Part shown: one piece after another, positions 33,959-34,172 of the stretch
Layout: each line of letters begins with the position of its first letter
Position numbering within the stretch: position 1 is the first letter of the stretch
Assembly: GCA_002687515.1 (NCBI GenBank)
Contig: NZAK01000127.1
Location: 1 to 34,172, forward strand
Direction: 5' to 3'
DNA length: 34,172 nt
Source: Rhodospirillaceae bacterium
GTDB taxonomy: Bacteria; Pseudomonadota; Alphaproteobacteria; Rhodospirillales; UBA2165
Made by a program: the position numbers and the translations under genes
Notes under the pieces: generated by a model
Database searches by the model: none
What the model saw: only the letters and a program-made list of their open reading frames with translations
Told to the model about the DNA's origin: nothing

Positions 33959-34172
33959 ATGAATTCCCTCGGAATAGATAAAGCGCCCGAAGACACCCGC
34001 GTCGTGGTCGCCATGTCGGGCGGCGTCGATTCGTCGGTCACCGCCGCGCTCCTCGCCGAACAGGGCTATCAGGTGATCGGCATCACCTTGCAGCTTTACG
34101 ATCACGGCCGGGCGGTAGGCCCCGGTTCCTGCTGCGCCGGCCAGGATATCCATGATGCGCGCCAGGTCGCCG
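33959..34172 (+). CDS. mnmA: tRNA-specific 2-thiouridylase MnmA (5' part, cut by window end)
   Basis: The window ends after 71 complete codons. The visible N-terminus has the PP-loop ATP-binding motif [15 protein letters not shown] and the segment [16 protein letters not shown], typical of alphaproteobacterial MnmA. The enzyme makes 2-thiouridine at position 34 of tRNAs for Lys, Glu and Gln, using sulfur that comes from a cysteine desulfurase, so it is a plausible client of the desulfurases in this run. The ATG at 33959 is 39 bases after the tenA stop; no strong Shine-Dalgarno sequence is seen. Confidence 0.93.
   Translation, partial: MNSLGIDKAPEDTRVVVAMSGGVDSSVTAALLAEQGYQVIGITLQLYDHGRAVGPGSCCAGQDIHDARQVA

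Noticed and set aside
1-34172. Mobile elements, CRISPR arrays, tRNA or rRNA genes
   Set aside because: No transposase or integrase motif, spaced direct-repeat array or tRNA-like cloverleaf was recognised on either strand.

Overview
The window reads as a chromosomal segment of an alphaproteobacterium, probably Rhodospirillales-like. The evidence is its moderately high GC, an RNase E with an acidic insertion in its S1 domain and a C-terminal GWW motif, the amidase / PBP1A / prfB gene order, and an IscR-headed SUF operon of alphaproteobacterial type. I see no tRNA or rRNA gene, CRISPR array, insertion sequence or prophage gene. Coding density is very high and several neighbouring genes overlap or nearly touch.

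Bases 1-232 hold no convincing gene but contain a strongly folded element built on a perfect 13-bp inverted repeat. Bases 233-6883 carry a periplasmic M48 metalloprotease with TPRs (minus), a divergent gamma-glutamyltransferase-like lipoprotein that lacks several catalytic residues, a class I/II aminotransferase, and RNase E (minus). RNase E has a roughly 350-nt hairpin-bearing leader. Bases 7332-12394 carry a cell-wall and translation set: N-acetylmuramoyl-L-alanine amidase, PBP1A, and peptide chain release factor 2 with the classic programmed +1 frameshift. Facing them are a ferritin-like DUF455 protein and GlnE, coupled by an 8-base overlap. Bases 16321-22711 carry a large AsmA/YhdP-like envelope protein, TyrRS, anhydro-MurNAc kinase and an alpha/beta hydrolase.

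Bases 22800-34172 form the most notable region, a run of 14 genes on the plus strand: cysE, iscR, a NifS/IscS-like desulfurase, a second IscS-like desulfurase, sufB, sufC, sufD, sufS, sufU, sufT, an A-type carrier, a 2Fe-2S ferredoxin, a TenA-like gene, and the start of mnmA. It joins cysteine synthesis (CysE), sulfur mobilisation (three different cysteine desulfurases), cluster scaffolding (SufBCD, SufU), delivery (SufT, SufA/IscA-like), electron supply (ferredoxin), and then two genes tied to thiamine and tRNA thiolation. A candidate IscR-type operator/promoter and a 24-codon upstream ORF with a strong Shine-Dalgarno sequence lie before cysE. Two G-tracts of 8 and 9 bases lie at ribosome-binding sites inside this operon.

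No wholly new system is evident. The most checkable unusual points are the structured element at the left edge, the catalytically degenerate GGT-like lipoprotein, the triple-desulfurase operon, and the leader ORF before cysE. Statements about conserved residues in reference proteins come from general knowledge of those families, not from an alignment run here.
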